A stretch of DNA of 64,000 nucleotides from Atlantibacter subterraneus. GTDB taxonomy: Bacteria > Pseudomonadota > Gammaproteobacteria > Enterobacterales > Enterobacteriaceae. Of the stretch, positions 9,930 to 19,545 are shown in pieces. The notes below the pieces were generated by a model. It saw nothing but the letters and a program-made list of their open reading frames with translations, was not told where the DNA came from and did not search any database. The position numbers were made by a program, and so were the translations under genes. The number at the start of each line of letters is the position of its first letter. The stretch's first letter is position 1. The stretch spans positions 1-64,000 of the forward strand of contig NZ_VLPS01000004.1 of the NCBI RefSeq assembly GCF_007570865.1. The letters run 5' to 3'.

Positions 9930-10010
9930 CGTAAATTTTTCGTTACAACAACAAATTTAAGCCATCTTTATTAGGATAAATAACAGGCAGTGTGTAATCA
10001 ATTATTTACA
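9930..10010 (-). promoter_or_regulatory. TyrR boxes upstream of aroF
   Basis: TyrR boxes have the form TGTAAA-N6-TTTACA. A strong match, TGTAAT-N6-TTTACA, lies at 9993-10010. A second with two mismatches, CGTAAA-N6-GTTACA, lies at 9930-9947. A weaker half-match starts with GGTAAA at about 9907. E. coli aroF has three TyrR boxes in a similar arrangement. The aroF -10 and -35 elements themselves are not clear to me. Confidence 0.7.
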
Positions 10011-10108
10011 CACTCATAATTAATCACCGTTCTGTAAAAAATTTCCTGACTAATGTTGTTTTTGCGCTACGTTTTGCATAATTAAAAACACATCTTAAGG
10101 TTGCTCCC

Positions 10109-10483
10109 ATGCATCAGGTATTGGTTATTCTTGGCATCTTGCTTATGACGGGTTGTCAGATAGATCCCTACACCCATGCGCCAACCTGGAGCGACAGAAA
10201 CTGGTATGAAATCGGCGTGGATGATGCGATGTCGGGCAGCCTGGCAAAAGATCGGCAACGGCTTGCTCTTGAGTATGATGACGCACACATCGACATCGCC
10301 GCTTATAAAAAAGGCTATCAGCGCGGTCAGCAGCGTTTCTGCCAGGATGATTTTTTATATGTCTGGGGATTGAGCGGCAGAAGCTTCCCAGCCACCTGTG
10401 AAAATCTTGAACAAACCCCACAATTGCGCGCGCGTTGGAAACAGGGCGATACCGGTGCCAGCGAAGATTCAATATTAAATTGA
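10109..10483 (+). CDS. yfiL: DUF2799-type lipoprotein YfiL
   Basis: This 124-residue protein begins with a lipoprotein signal ending in the lipobox MTGC (Cys16) and is followed by a short soluble domain of the YfiL/DUF2799 type, including the run QIDPYTHAPTWSDRNWYEIG. Its position between aroF and yfiR is the same as in E. coli, where yfiL precedes the yfiR-dgcN-yfiB system. Its function is not known. An AAGG ribosome site precedes the ATG. A further 172 bp without any gene separate it from yfiR, so it may be transcribed separately. Confidence 0.85.
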   Translation: MHQVLVILGILLMTGCQIDPYTHAPTWSDRNWYEIGVDDAMSGSLAKDRQRLALEYDDAHIDIAAYKKGYQRGQQRFCQDDFLYVWGLSGRSFPATCENLEQTPQLRARWKQGDTGASEDSILN

Positions 10484-10655
10484 ATAGCTTAAAAATTTAC
10501 GCTGTTCTTTTTCGTGTTCACTATTCTGCCTCACCGCTATCCCTTTGCATTCTTATGGCGTGGAGATAATGACGAACCCAACGGTAAATGTTATTATCCG
10601 AGAATATATTCTGTAACAAGTATTACGCGTCACTGCTTTTGCTGGAACCCACAAC

Positions 10656-11180
10656 ATGCCTGTGCTGCACTTCCGAGCGATTTATTTAGTATTGATGATG
10701 GTGGCGATACCTTCGATAGCGGAACTTCCTTCGTCAGGCACAAATAACGACGAAGCCGTGCAGCGTATTGTCTCAGGCATTATCAGCTATACCCGTTGGC
10801 CCAGCCTTTCTGCGGCACCGCGCATTTGTATTTTTAGCTCTTCCCGGCTGGCGAAATTAGTTAACGATAATATTACACCCTTATCCTATACGCCGGTTAT
10901 CGTCGAAAACAGTGAACAGGCATTAGCGTCGCAATGTGACGGTATTTATTTTGGAAAAGAACGACCTGAAGAACAGGCGAAATTAATCGAGGCTTATCAG
11001 CCACACCCTTTATTATTAATCGCTGAGCAAAATACCCAGTGCCTGATTGGCAGTTCGTTTTGCCTGAATATTAATGTCACCCCGGTTAAGTTCGCGGTAA
11101 ATCTCGACTCATTGTCCCGTAGCGGTGTGCGGGTCAATCCGGACGTACTGATGCTCGCACGGAATAATAATCATGATTAA
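10656..11180 (+). CDS. yfiR: YfiR, periplasmic inhibitor of the diguanylate cyclase DgcN
   Basis: YfiR family proteins bind the periplasmic domain of YfiN/DgcN and keep its cyclase off until redox or envelope stress, or sequestration by YfiB, releases it. The 174-residue product has a signal peptide (about 1-22) and four cysteines (C58, C94, C129, C136), the number known to form disulphides in the Pseudomonas protein. The stop overlaps the dgcN start by 8 bp, so the two are coupled. The ribosome site before the ATG at 10656 is weak, and a start at the later MMVAIPS methionines cannot be excluded. Confidence 0.9.
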   Translation: MPVLHFRAIYLVLMMVAIPSIAELPSSGTNNDEAVQRIVSGIISYTRWPSLSAAPRICIFSSSRLAKLVNDNITPLSYTPVIVENSEQALASQCDGIYFGKERPEEQAKLIEAYQPHPLLLIAEQNTQCLIGSSFCLNINVTPVKFAVNLDSLSRSGVRVNPDVLMLARNNNHD

Positions 11181-12393
11181 GGATATCAACTCTATGCCTC
11201 GGCCAACGTTCAAAAGAACGTTACGGCGCATCAGCATGATAAGCGTCGTGATTACCATGATTATCGTCTGGCTGCTGCTTTCCGTCTCATCCATGCTGAC
11301 TCTGAAACAATATGCGCAGAATAACCTTCGTTTACTGAGCGTTTCCATCAGCCATACGCTTGAAGCCGCCATGGTATTTCGTGATGGCCCGGCGGCTTAT
11401 GACACGCTTGCCGCCCTTGGCGCGCAGGGTCAATTCGCCAGCGCGCAGGTCGTGGACAACATGGGAGAGATTATTGCCGACTGGTCAGGTACCGCGGAAA
11501 ACGATCGTGACGTGATGGGCGGCCTGGTCAGTAAATGGGTATTCCCGACGCCGGTGGTTCAGCAGATTTATCACAATGGCAGCGTGTTGGGCGAGATCCG
11601 CCTGACCGCCATGGATAATATTATTACCCATTTCGTCTGGACCTCGCTCGGCGTACTGACCGCCTGCCTGATCCTGGCTTCCTGCATCTCCCTGTCAATT
11701 ACCCGTTACTTGCACAAAGGCATGGTTAACGCGCTCAATAATATTACTGAAGTCGCTCATGACGTGCAGACGAACCGTAATTTTTCCAGGCGGGTATCCG
11801 CCGAGCGCATAGAAGAATTTCACCGCTTCGGGCAGGACTTCAATACGCTGCTGGACGAGATGGAAACCTGGCAAACGCAATTACAGCGTAAAAACGCCTC
11901 GCTGTTGATCAGCGCCACCCACGATCCGTTGACTGGTCTGGCCAATCGCACGGCGTTTCGCCAGGCCGTTGAAACCATGATGAATGACAGAAGCCGTAAA
12001 ATCGACGCCGCGCTGCTTTTCATGGATGGTGATAACTTCAAGCAGATTAATGATACCTGGGGTCATGCCGCGGGCGACCGTGTACTGATTGAGGCCGCTC
12101 AACGCTTACGCAACTTCTCAGGCGAAACGCACTGTGCCTATCGTCTGGGCGGTGATGAGTTCGCAATTTTGCTGACCGGCGTTCATTCCACCGATGAATT
12201 ACTGATGTGCATTACCGATTTACGTCAGGCGCTATTGCCGCCAATTCTGTTGAACAATGGCGAAACGACGGTGCTATCAATGAGCATCGGCTACGCGCTG
12301 GCGAAATGTACAGCGACGCCGGAAGCCCTGATGGAAATCGCCGACAAGAACATGTATCACGACAAGAGTAAGCGCCGACTGGCGTTTGGATAA
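11173..12393 (+). CDS. dgcN: Diguanylate cyclase DgcN (YfiN)
   Basis: DgcN makes cyclic di-GMP in response to envelope signals passed on by YfiR, favouring surface attachment and blocking division or motility. The 406-residue protein has a membrane segment at about 20-42, a periplasmic domain, a second membrane segment at about 154-177, a HAMP-like linker and a C-terminal GGDEF domain. The active motif GGDEF is intact at 326-330. No RxxD inhibitory site precedes it, as in E. coli DgcN. It lies in the yfiR-dgcN-yfiB operon. The presence of a Bap-type adhesin in the same window is suggestive but gives no proof of a link. Confidence 0.93.
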   Translation: MIKDINSMPRPTFKRTLRRISMISVVITMIIVWLLLSVSSMLTLKQYAQNNLRLLSVSISHTLEAAMVFRDGPAAYDTLAALGAQGQFASAQVVDNMGEIIADWSGTAENDRDVMGGLVSKWVFPTPVVQQIYHNGSVLGEIRLTAMDNIITHFVWTSLGVLTACLILASCISLSITRYLHKGMVNALNNITEVAHDVQTNRNFSRRVSAERIEEFHRFGQDFNTLLDEMETWQTQLQRKNASLLISATHDPLTGLANRTAFRQAVETMMNDRSRKIDAALLFMDGDNFKQINDTWGHAAGDRVLIEAAQRLRNFSGETHCAYRLGGDEFAILLTGVHSTDELLMCITDLRQALLPPILLNNGETTVLSMSIGYALAKCTATPEALMEIADKNMYHDKSKRRLAFG

Positions 12394-12411
12394 TCACAAA
12401 GGAAGATCATT

Positions 12412-12894
12412 ATGTTGCCCCGTTTTTTTGCTCCCGCCGTTCTCGCTGCATTCCTGTTAACCGGCTGCCAGACGCCGCAGGGCAAATTTACCCCTGAGCA
12501 AGTCGCAGCCATGCAGTCTTACGGCTTTAGCGAAAGTAACGGCGACTGGTCGCTGGGCTTATCAGATACCATTCTGTTCGATAAAAACCAGTATCAACTG
12601 CGTCCTGAAAGCTACAGCCAGATTGAAACCATGGCGGCGAATCTTTCTTCCCATGGTTTAAAACATGCGCGCATGGATGGCCATACCGATAATTACGGAG
12701 AGGACAGCTACAATGAAGCGCTTTCCCTTAAACGGGCCAATATCGTGGCCGATGCGTGGGCAAAAGGCGCGAATCTGCCGCGCAGTAATTTTATTACCCA
12801 GGGTTTAGGTAAGAAATTCCCTGTCGCCAGCAATAAAACCGGTGAAGGACGTGCCGAAAACCGTCGTGTTGCGGTGGTCATCAGCACGCCCTGA
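12412..12894 (+). CDS. yfiB: YfiB, OmpA-like peptidoglycan-binding lipoprotein
   Basis: YfiB is the outer-membrane part of the YfiBNR switch; activated YfiB captures YfiR and frees the cyclase. The 160-residue protein has a lipoprotein signal with lipobox LTGC (Cys19) and an OmpA-like peptidoglycan-binding domain over about residues 45-160, including GHTDNYG. Length equals that of E. coli YfiB. It follows dgcN by 18 bp with an AAGGAAG ribosome site. Its stop codon is only 3 bp from the stop of the convergent PepSY gene, and no terminator separates them. Confidence 0.93.
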   Translation: MLPRFFAPAVLAAFLLTGCQTPQGKFTPEQVAAMQSYGFSESNGDWSLGLSDTILFDKNQYQLRPESYSQIETMAANLSSHGLKHARMDGHTDNYGEDSYNEALSLKRANIVADAWAKGANLPRSNFITQGLGKKFPVASNKTGEGRAENRRVAVVISTP

Positions 12895-12897
12895 GGC

Positions 12898-14277
12898 TTA
12901 GCTTACGGCGGGTGCAGTAGCCTGACGGCGCTGCGCTCGCTTCCAGCGTATAACATCAATCAATAAAAACAGCAGCATGCTGAACCCCATCACCGGCATG
13001 GCGTACCCTGCCGCAGCCGTAATAACCAGTACACAGCCACGCCCGATAATAGAGAGTTGCAGCCACGCATCGCACAGCGTTTGCGCCGGATTTTTGGCTG
13101 CCGCAGCCGGACGCCGCAGCCACCACTGGCGGTAACCCATAACGATCAGTACGCACAGTGCGGCGCCAAAGCCCACCAGCGCCAGTTGATTAATCAACCC
13201 GAACAAGACGCCCATATGGAAATCCACGCCCCAGCGGGTGAGTTTCGCCATCAACGGGAACTGGGTGAAGTCAGTCTGGTCGATAACCTGCAGGGTTTCA
13301 CCGTTTATCGCCACCGCGTCAACCTGCGTCGGCCAGCGTCGGTCAATTTCCGTGACCGTCCAGGCCTGATTACTGCTACGCGGTGGGCGAATCTCTACCA
13401 GGCTGGCATGGAGACCGTTTTGCTGCGCCACAGCCATCACGCGGTCGAAATCGGCGCTATTAGGCGCATGCGCCGCCATCGCGCCATGGTGGTGCCCATG
13501 ATGCTCGGCGTGCGGGTCGGCCGCAGCCGCCTCGCCAGCTATCGCCGTATTGACCTGCGGCGTCATCCAACCCAGCGCGGCGCGCAGTTTATCGACATTG
13601 CCGCCCGCATACTGCGACCAGGTGAGCCCCGTCGCGGAGAAGAGCAACAGCCCTGCCAGCAACACCAGGCCCAGCGTGATGTGTAACTGCCTCGCCGCCA
13701 TAAATCGGCTGCGTTTGACCGGCTTACGCTTGCGTGCAGGCCGCGTTACCCACCACAGAACAATGCCGCCCAGCGCTGCGATCCACATCCATGACGCCGC
13801 CAGCTCGCTATATATCCGCCCGAAATCCCCTAACAATAGCGAGCGGTGCAGATAATCGATACCCTGGCGCAGCGGGAGTATTCCGCTGGTGCCATAAACG
13901 GTCAAATCGCCCGTTACCGCGAGCGTTACCGGGTCGACAAATATCGCCCGGTGTTCGGATACGCCCAGCGACGGATCGCTGAACATCACCCGCGTGGTTT
14001 GGCCTGCTTCCAGACCGGGCCTGACGGCATGTAAACGCAGCGCGTGGTGGGTGAACTGTTCGGCAATATCAACCTGACGGGCAAGCGGTTGCGGCTCCCC
14101 ATCCTTGCTGCCGTTCAGCGCCGATGCGTAAACAACATTTTCCAGTTGGGGGGTCGCCACATAGAGCGTGCCCGATAGCGCCGCGACAAAAATAAACGGC
14201 CCGACAAATAAGCCAATGGCGAAATGGAGCCGCCGCAATAGCGTGATCCACGCCTGGCGTTGGGTGCAGGTGGTCAT
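12898..14277 (-). CDS. PepSY-type membrane protein with His-rich periplasmic loop
   Basis: This 459-residue protein is of the PepSY-associated membrane family (PiuB-like), often found with iron or copper uptake and metal reduction. Predicted membrane segments lie near 15-40, 160-178, 198-219, 370-390 and 420-445. The large loop carries a cluster of about eight His residues at 256-270 (HAEHHGHHHG), likely to bind a metal. The ATG at 14277 has an AAGGAAA ribosome site, better than an upstream start at 14334. The DUF2946 gene lies 53 bp upstream on the same strand and probably forms an operon with it. E. coli lacks this gene here. The metal handled cannot be read from the sequence. Confidence 0.75.
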   Translation of the reverse strand: MTTCTQRQAWITLLRRLHFAIGLFVGPFIFVAALSGTLYVATPQLENVVYASALNGSKDGEPQPLARQVDIAEQFTHHALRLHAVRPGLEAGQTTRVMFSDPSLGVSEHRAIFVDPVTLAVTGDLTVYGTSGILPLRQGIDYLHRSLLLGDFGRIYSELAASWMWIAALGGIVLWWVTRPARKRKPVKRSRFMAARQLHITLGLVLLAGLLLFSATGLTWSQYAGGNVDKLRAALGWMTPQVNTAIAGEAAAADPHAEHHGHHHGAMAAHAPNSADFDRVMAVAQQNGLHASLVEIRPPRSSNQAWTVTEIDRRWPTQVDAVAINGETLQVIDQTDFTQFPLMAKLTRWGVDFHMGVLFGLINQLALVGFGAALCVLIVMGYRQWWLRRPAAAAKNPAQTLCDAWLQLSIIGRGCVLVITAAAGYAMPVMGFSMLLFLLIDVIRWKRAQRRQATAPAVS

Positions 14278-14330
14278 ACTTTTCCTTTTTATAAAGTACG
14301 GGTGGTCCCTCCGGTGGAGAGACGTCATAG

Positions 14331-14756
14331 TCAAAATGTAAGGGAAAAAGCAGACGCTACCGGCGGTGCCCGGGGTGCGGGCCGTAGCCAGATCTGAGAA
14401 GGGTAAACAACGGCGACGGCGGGGTAATTCACCCGTCCGATATGGCGCAACAGCGCGTAAACCAGCGCCAGGGCAAGCAATAATATCCCCGGCACATGGC
14501 TTAACAGCACACAGTAGCCGCAGGCTTCGGCATGATCGACCATCGTCAGGCCAGGGGAATGAACGTGTTCTGCCATGCTGTCATGCATGGGCATCTCTTG
14601 ATGATGCTGGGAGTGAGATGGCGGAGCGGCGTCGGTAATACGGGCGTTATGGAGAGATATCGAGATTAGCGGCGCAACGAGAATCAACAACATGGCAAAC
14701 AGCGCCGCCCATGCCGCTCTTTTCGTGCTGTGTGATTGCGCTAAACTTGTCTTCAC
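14331..14756 (-). CDS. DUF2946 family membrane protein
   Basis: This 141-residue protein has a signal-like N-terminal segment, a His- and Met-rich stretch (HSQHHQEMPMHDSMAEHVHS at about 45-65), a CGYC motif and a second membrane segment (about 87-103). That order matches DUF2946 proteins, often found near copper genes. The His/Met residues and the Cys pair suggest metal binding. The start codon is GTG at 14756, with GGAGG four bases upstream. The ATG two bases earlier is followed at once by a stop. It probably leads an operon with the PepSY gene. Confidence 0.65.
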   Translation of the reverse strand: MKTSLAQSHSTKRAAWAALFAMLLILVAPLISISLHNARITDAAPPSHSQHHQEMPMHDSMAEHVHSPGLTMVDHAEACGYCVLLSHVPGILLLALALVYALLRHIGRVNYPAVAVVYPSQIWLRPAPRAPPVASAFSLTF

Positions 14757-14778
14757 ATCCCCTCCAGAAGAGAGGGCA

Positions 14779-14795
14779 TTGTAAATGATTTGCGT
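14779..14795 (-). promoter_or_regulatory. Possible Fur-like box
   Basis: The sequence TTGTAAATGATTTGCGT resembles the TGATAATNATTATCA Fur pattern in its core (TAAATGATTTG), 22 bp upstream of the DUF2946 gene. The match is weak and given only as a hint that the metal-related operon is iron-regulated. Confidence 0.25.
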
Positions 14796-14829
14796 CCAGA
14801 AGGTTAATGAAAACGTTCCTTCAAAACTT

Positions 14830-14857
14830 AAAAGCTGCTTTCAGAAAGCAGCTTTTT
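14830..14857 (-). terminator. Terminator of the small secreted-protein gene
   Basis: AAAGCTGCTTTC pairs with GAAAGCAGCTTT around a two-base loop. A T-run follows on the plus strand and a shorter one on the minus strand. It is 50 bp past the stop of the 60-residue gene. Confidence 0.7.
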
Positions 14858-14907
14858 ACATTGCGATTTTATAACGCTGTATAAATTTGCTTAAAGCAAA
14901 GCAGCCA

Positions 14908-15090
14908 TTAACGACAAACCTTTTTTGAACGGCTGATGCTGCCGTCATTGCATACAAATTTACCGTCAGCAGTACAGTGCGAGACGCCCCCTTTTGATTT
15001 AGAACACGGGTAATTAGCTGCGTTACTGAACGCCGATGCACCGAATAAAGCTAAAAAAAGAAGGAGGAGAAATAATGTACGGACTTTCAT
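14908..15090 (-). CDS. Small Cys-rich secreted protein, YdcA-like
   Basis: The 60-residue product has a clear signal peptide (hydrophobic 5-20, likely cleavage after SNA near 24). The mature part has about 36 residues with cysteines at 29, 39, 47 and 59, enough for two disulphides. The pattern PCSKSKGGVSHC...GKFVCNDGSIS resembles E. coli YdcA as I recall it, a small periplasmic protein of unknown role. The ATG has an AAGGA ribosome site about 9 bp upstream. The neighbouring upstream gene on the same strand ends 44 bp away. I assign no function. Confidence 0.65.
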   Translation of the reverse strand: MKVRTLFLLLLFLALFGASAFSNAANYPCSKSKGGVSHCTADGKFVCNDGSISRSKKVCR

Positions 15091-15134
15091 CGATAGAGTT
15101 CCTTGTCAAAATGTTCCTGTCAGAGCTCGGCCAT

Positions 15135-15785
15135 TTAGCGCTTTTGCTGTTGATCGTCATCAACAAGCCTCCATGGCTGATTGACTCCACTTTTAATCGC
15201 ATCCGCATAATGCCTCACTGACTCAGCCGTTTCTTTGCTATGCCGCACAAACATACCAAGGGCGTAAAGCCCATTCCTGCTGAGATCGACCTCCACCAGG
15301 AGAAGGTCAGGTACAAAATAAACCGTCCGGCCTGAAAGGGTGCGTAGGTAATATTTTTTAAACAGCACCCATTTCTGGTAATAAATATTTGCACCAATTT
15401 CTAAGGTATTTTGTTCCGGCAAATAAATCACTTGCCAGTCCAGGCGCTGGTCAGATTCGTCGTGCAGTAACGTATAGAGACCCGCCGCACCCTGGCTTTT
15501 AATGATGTTAAGCGCTGCCTGATACTGTTTTTTACCGCGACGAAATTTAATACCCAGAAAAAGTATCATCCCGCCAGCCAATAACGCAAAGCTAATGACG
15601 ACAACAATAACCCACCATGTTCCGGTGCCCGACTCAGCAATCAGCGAGGCAAGAATCATACTTATAACAAGCGCGGCCAGTTGCCAAAGAGTACTTGTGA
15701 GAACCCGTTGTTTTTTGGCTTTCCAGGCATAGTAGCCCACAAATACGATGAATAACCCGTAAAAAAAGAGGAGTGACCTGTCCAT
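15135..15785 (-). CDS. Unknown membrane protein with cytoplasmic C-terminal domain
   Basis: I do not recognise this 216-residue protein. It has three hydrophobic segments (about 4-23, 35-52 and 57-82). A soluble C-terminal part of about 130 residues follows, rich in Tyr and basic residues (YYQKWVLFKKYYLRTLSGRT). The ATG at 15785 was preferred because AAGGA lies about 10 bp upstream. The longer reading would use a TTG with its ribosome site too close. It is transcribed towards the small Cys-rich gene and may form a pair with it. It lies in the insert between yfiB and rplS that E. coli lacks. Confidence 0.6.
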   Translation of the reverse strand: MDRSLLFFYGLFIVFVGYYAWKAKKQRVLTSTLWQLAALVISMILASLIAESGTGTWWVIVVVISFALLAGGMILFLGIKFRRGKKQYQAALNIIKSQGAAGLYTLLHDESDQRLDWQVIYLPEQNTLEIGANIYYQKWVLFKKYYLRTLSGRTVYFVPDLLLVEVDLSRNGLYALGMFVRHSKETAESVRHYADAIKSGVNQPWRLVDDDQQQKR

Positions 15786-15843
15786 GATTTTCCCATCCTT
15801 GCGAAACAATCCTTAACACAGTAACGATCTGGTTCCTGTAAGC

Positions 15844-15881
15844 AAAAAACAAGGGGCTGGCATTACGCCAACCCCTTGTAT
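15844..15881 (-). terminator. Terminator of the rpsP-rimM-trmD-rplS operon
   Basis: On the minus strand ACAAGGGGTTGGCG pairs with GCCAGCCCCTTGT around a short loop, followed by a T-run, 35 bp past the rplS stop. Confidence 0.85.
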
Positions 15882-15916
15882 TCGCACTAACTTTTTGGAT
15901 GTCGCTTAAGCGAATC

Positions 15917-16267
<351 letters not shown>

Positions 16268-16306
16268 TTAATCTCTTATCCTGGGTAAACTGATGTATTG
16301 GGGGCG

Positions 16307-17074
16307 TTACGCCATCCCATCATGTTTATGCTGCTGTTGTGCGTGTTCAGTTTTGAACTCCGCCAGCAACCTTGCTTGCTCTTCAGTCAGAGCCAGGTTT
16401 TCCAAAAGTTCAGGTCTTCTAAGCCAGGTTCGACCCAGTTGCTGCTTCAAACGCCAGCGACGGATTTCGGCGTGGTTACCCGACAGCAATACTGCCGGTA
16501 CTTCCATCCCTTCCAGTACTTCAGGGCGGGTGTAGTGTGGGCAATCCAGCAACCCGTCAGCAAATGAATCTTCAATTGCCGAGGCTTCGTGACCCAGTAC
16601 CCCCGGAATAAACCGGGCGACCGAGTCAATCAGCGTCATTGCTGGTAACTCACCACCGCTGAGAACGTAATCGCCGATTGACCATTCTTCGTCAATTTCG
16701 GTCTGGATCACACGCTCATCAATCCCTTCGTAACGGCCACAAACCAGAATCAACTTCTCGTTTGTCGCTAACTCACTGACGCCTTCTTGATCAAGCTTGC
16801 GTCCCTGAGGTGAAAGGTAGACAACCTTCGCGCCTTCGCCCGCCGCAGCTTTTGCGGCATGAATGGCATCCCGTAAGGGCTGCACCATCATTAACATCCC
16901 CGGTCCGCCGCCGTAAGGACGATCGTCCACGGTACGGTGCCGGTCATGAGTGAAATCACGCGGACTCCAGCTCTGGATGCTCAGCAGGCCATTTTTTACT
17001 GCCCGGCCAGTTACCCCGTAATCGGTAATTGCGCGGAACATCTCAGGAAACAGGCTAATTATGCCAATCCACAT
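16307..17074 (-). CDS. trmD: tRNA (guanine37-N1)-methyltransferase TrmD
   Basis: TrmD methylates G37 next to the anticodon in tRNAs reading CUN, CCN and CGG, using S-adenosylmethionine, and prevents +1 frameshifts. The 255-residue protein matches E. coli in length. It shows the SPOUT trefoil-knot motifs [21 protein letters not shown] and [13 protein letters not shown]. It is the third gene of the ribosomal operon, 30 bp after rimM. Confidence 0.99.
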   Translation of the reverse strand: MWIGIISLFPEMFRAITDYGVTGRAVKNGLLSIQSWSPRDFTHDRHRTVDDRPYGGGPGMLMMVQPLRDAIHAAKAAAGEGAKVVYLSPQGRKLDQEGVSELATNEKLILVCGRYEGIDERVIQTEIDEEWSIGDYVLSGGELPAMTLIDSVARFIPGVLGHEASAIEDSFADGLLDCPHYTRPEVLEGMEVPAVLLSGNHAEIRRWRLKQQLGRTWLRRPELLENLALTEEQARLLAEFKTEHAQQQHKHDGMA

Positions 17075-17104
17075 AGCGCCGTCTTTTACCGTATTCAGAA
17101 GTAT

Positions 17105-17653
17105 TTAAAAACCAGGATCCCAATCTACTTCAATGGTTTGAGTAGCGAGATCGACTTTCTTGATAACCTGCCCATCGAGGAACGGAACCAACCGCTCCTT
17201 GATACCGAACGCATCTTTCAGGTTTGCCTTGATGACGAGAACGTCATTCGACCCGGTTTCCATCATGTCGATGACTTTACCGAGCTGATATCCCTGCGTG
17301 GTCACTACCTGGCAACCGATAAGGTCTTTCCAGTAGTAGGTACCCTCTTCGAGACTGGGCAGTTGCGTTGAATCGACCACAATTTCGCAATTGGTGAGCA
17401 GATTCGCGGCATCCCGATCGTCAACGCCTTTCAGCTTGATGATCAGATCCTGATTGTGGTGCTTCCAGCTTTCCAGCTGTACTGGCTGCCACTGACCCGC
17501 CTTCTGGATAAACCAGGGCTGATAGTCAAAAATGCTTTCAGCGTCTTCGGTGGAGGAAAACACTCTGAGCCAACCACGGATACCGTAGCAGGAGCCCATT
17601 TTCCCGAGAACAATCGGGTTAACAGGTGCCTTAGCGGTTTCTTGCTTGCTCAT
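17105..17653 (-). CDS. rimM: Ribosome maturation factor RimM
   Basis: RimM binds S19 and assists assembly of the 30S head. The 182-residue protein has the N-terminal RimM beta-barrel ([17 protein letters not shown] at about 19-35) and the C-terminal PRC-barrel (about 95-182). The start MSKQE at 17653 follows E. coli length. Two further in-frame starts directly upstream (17656, 17662) are possible and differ by only one to three residues. It follows rpsP by 18 bp. Confidence 0.98.
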   Translation of the reverse strand: MSKQETAKAPVNPIVLGKMGSCYGIRGWLRVFSSTEDAESIFDYQPWFIQKAGQWQPVQLESWKHHNQDLIIKLKGVDDRDAANLLTNCEIVVDSTQLPSLEEGTYYWKDLIGCQVVTTQGYQLGKVIDMMETGSNDVLVIKANLKDAFGIKERLVPFLDGQVIKKVDLATQTIEVDWDPGF

Positions 17654-17671
17654 CATGACCACCGTGACAGA

Positions 17672-17980
<309 letters not shown>

Positions 17981-17994
17981 TTAAAAGCCCGAAA

Positions 17995-18022
17995 ATTTTA
18001 CTCATTTTCAGCTAAAAAGCAA
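17995..18022 (-). promoter_or_regulatory. Predicted promoter of the rpsP operon
   Basis: On the minus strand TTGCTT (18017-18022) and TAAAAT (17995-18000) are separated by 16 bp. Transcription would begin about 70 bp before the rpsP start, upstream of the leader hairpin. Confidence 0.55.
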
Positions 18023-18183
18023 TCAGCAGATGAGATTCGGTGAGATTAAACGGGTAAAGGGCTAAAGGCCGTCGGCGGTGCGGCCAGTTTGGCGACGGCG
18101 TGCGCGCAGCCGCCGGAGCGTACACGCAGTACGTGACGGTGGCGAGCACACCCCGGCGTCAAAATGGCAAACAAGCCAGGCCG

Positions 18184-19545
18184 TTATCTACCCGGGAAGC
18201 CGGGGGGCATCATCCCTTTCATGCCCCGCATCATCTTCGCCATCCCGCCCTTCTTCATTTTCTTCATCATGCGCTGCATGTCGTCGAACTGTTTCAGAAG
18301 GCGGTTAACGTCCTGCACCTGCATCCCGCAACCGGCGGCGATACGGCGCTTACGGGAGCCTTTAATGATGTCGGGGTTGGCGCGCTCTTTCAGCGTCATG
18401 GAGCTGATAATGGCCTCCATACGCACCAGCACTTTGTCATCCATCTGGGACTTCACGTTATCCGGGATTTGCCCCATGCCCGGCAGTTTACCCATCAGGC
18501 TCGCCATGCCGCCCATGTTTTTCATCTGCTTGAGCTGCTCAAGGAAGTCATTCAGGTCGAAGCCATCGCCTTTCTTCAGCTTATTAGCGAGTTTTTCCGC
18601 CTGAGCGCGGTCAACCTTGCTTTCGATATCTTCGATCAGCGACAGCACATCGCCCATGCCGAGAATACGCGAGGCGATACGATCCGGGTGGAACGGCTCC
18701 AGCGCTTCGGTTTTTTCACCAACGCCGAGGAATTTGATCGGCTTGCCGGTGATATGGCGAATAGAGAGCGCCGCACCGCCGCGGGCGTCGCCGTCGACTT
18801 TGGTCAGCACCACGCCGGTCAGCGGCAGCGCTTCGTTAAAGGCTTTTGCGGTATTCGCCGCATCCTGGCCGGTCATGGCGTCGACCACAAACAGGGTTTC
18901 TACCGGATTAATCGCGGCATGAACCTGTTTGATCTCGTCCATCATGGCTTCATCGACGTGCAAACGACCGGCGGTATCCACCAGCAGCACGTCGTAGAAT
19001 TTCAGTTTAGCTTCTTTCAGCGCCGCGTTAACGATATCGACCGGCTTCTGTGCCACGTCGGACGGGAAGAAATCGACGCTAACCTGTTGCGCCAGGGTTT
19101 CCAGCTGTTTGATCGCCGCCGGGCGATACACGTCGGCAGAAACCACCAGCACCTTTTTCTTGTGCTTTTCGCGCAGGAATTTACCGAGCTTACCGACGCT
19201 GGTGGTTTTACCCGCCCCCTGCAGGCCCGCCATCAGCACCACCGCAGGCGGCTGCGCCGCGAGGTTCAGCGACTGGTTTTCTTCGCCCATCGCCGAAACC
19301 AGCTCGTTACGGACGATTTTGACGAATTCCTGGCCTGGGGTCAGGCTTTTATTAACTTCATGGCCCACCGCTTTTTCTTTCACGCGGTTGATGAATTCAC
19401 GTACTACCGGCAGCGCTACGTCGGCTTCCAGCAGCGCCATGCGCACTTCGCGCAGGGTTTCTTTGATGTTGTCTTCGGTCAGGCGTCCGCGGCCGCTGAT
19501 ATTGCGCAGCGTACGCGACAAACGATCGGTTAAATTATCAAACAT
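18184..19545 (-). CDS. ffh: Signal recognition particle GTPase Ffh
   Basis: Ffh binds 4.5S RNA and signal sequences of membrane proteins emerging from the ribosome, and docks with FtsY at the inner membrane. The 453-residue protein equals E. coli Ffh. It has an N domain (1-90), a GTPase G domain with GLQGAGKTT at 107-115 and DTAGRLHVDE, and a Met-rich M domain (about 300-453) ending in many MMKKMKK/MRGMKGMM groups. It is divergent from ypjD. Confidence 0.99.
   Translation of the reverse strand: MFDNLTDRLSRTLRNISGRGRLTEDNIKETLREVRMALLEADVALPVVREFINRVKEKAVGHEVNKSLTPGQEFVKIVRNELVSAMGEENQSLNLAAQPPAVVLMAGLQGAGKTTSVGKLGKFLREKHKKKVLVVSADVYRPAAIKQLETLAQQVSVDFFPSDVAQKPVDIVNAALKEAKLKFYDVLLVDTAGRLHVDEAMMDEIKQVHAAINPVETLFVVDAMTGQDAANTAKAFNEALPLTGVVLTKVDGDARGGAALSIRHITGKPIKFLGVGEKTEALEPFHPDRIASRILGMGDVLSLIEDIESKVDRAQAEKLANKLKKGDGFDLNDFLEQLKQMKNMGGMASLMGKLPGMGQIPDNVKSQMDDKVLVRMEAIISSMTLKERANPDIIKGSRKRRIAAGCGMQVQDVNRLLKQFDDMQRMMKKMKKGGMAKMMRGMKGMMPPGFPGR

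Noticed and set aside
18100-19533. 477-codon open frame opposite ffh
   Set aside because: It is the complement of a conserved essential gene. Long antisense frames are common in GC-rich codon usage, and the product (rich in His, Gln and Phe) resembles nothing.
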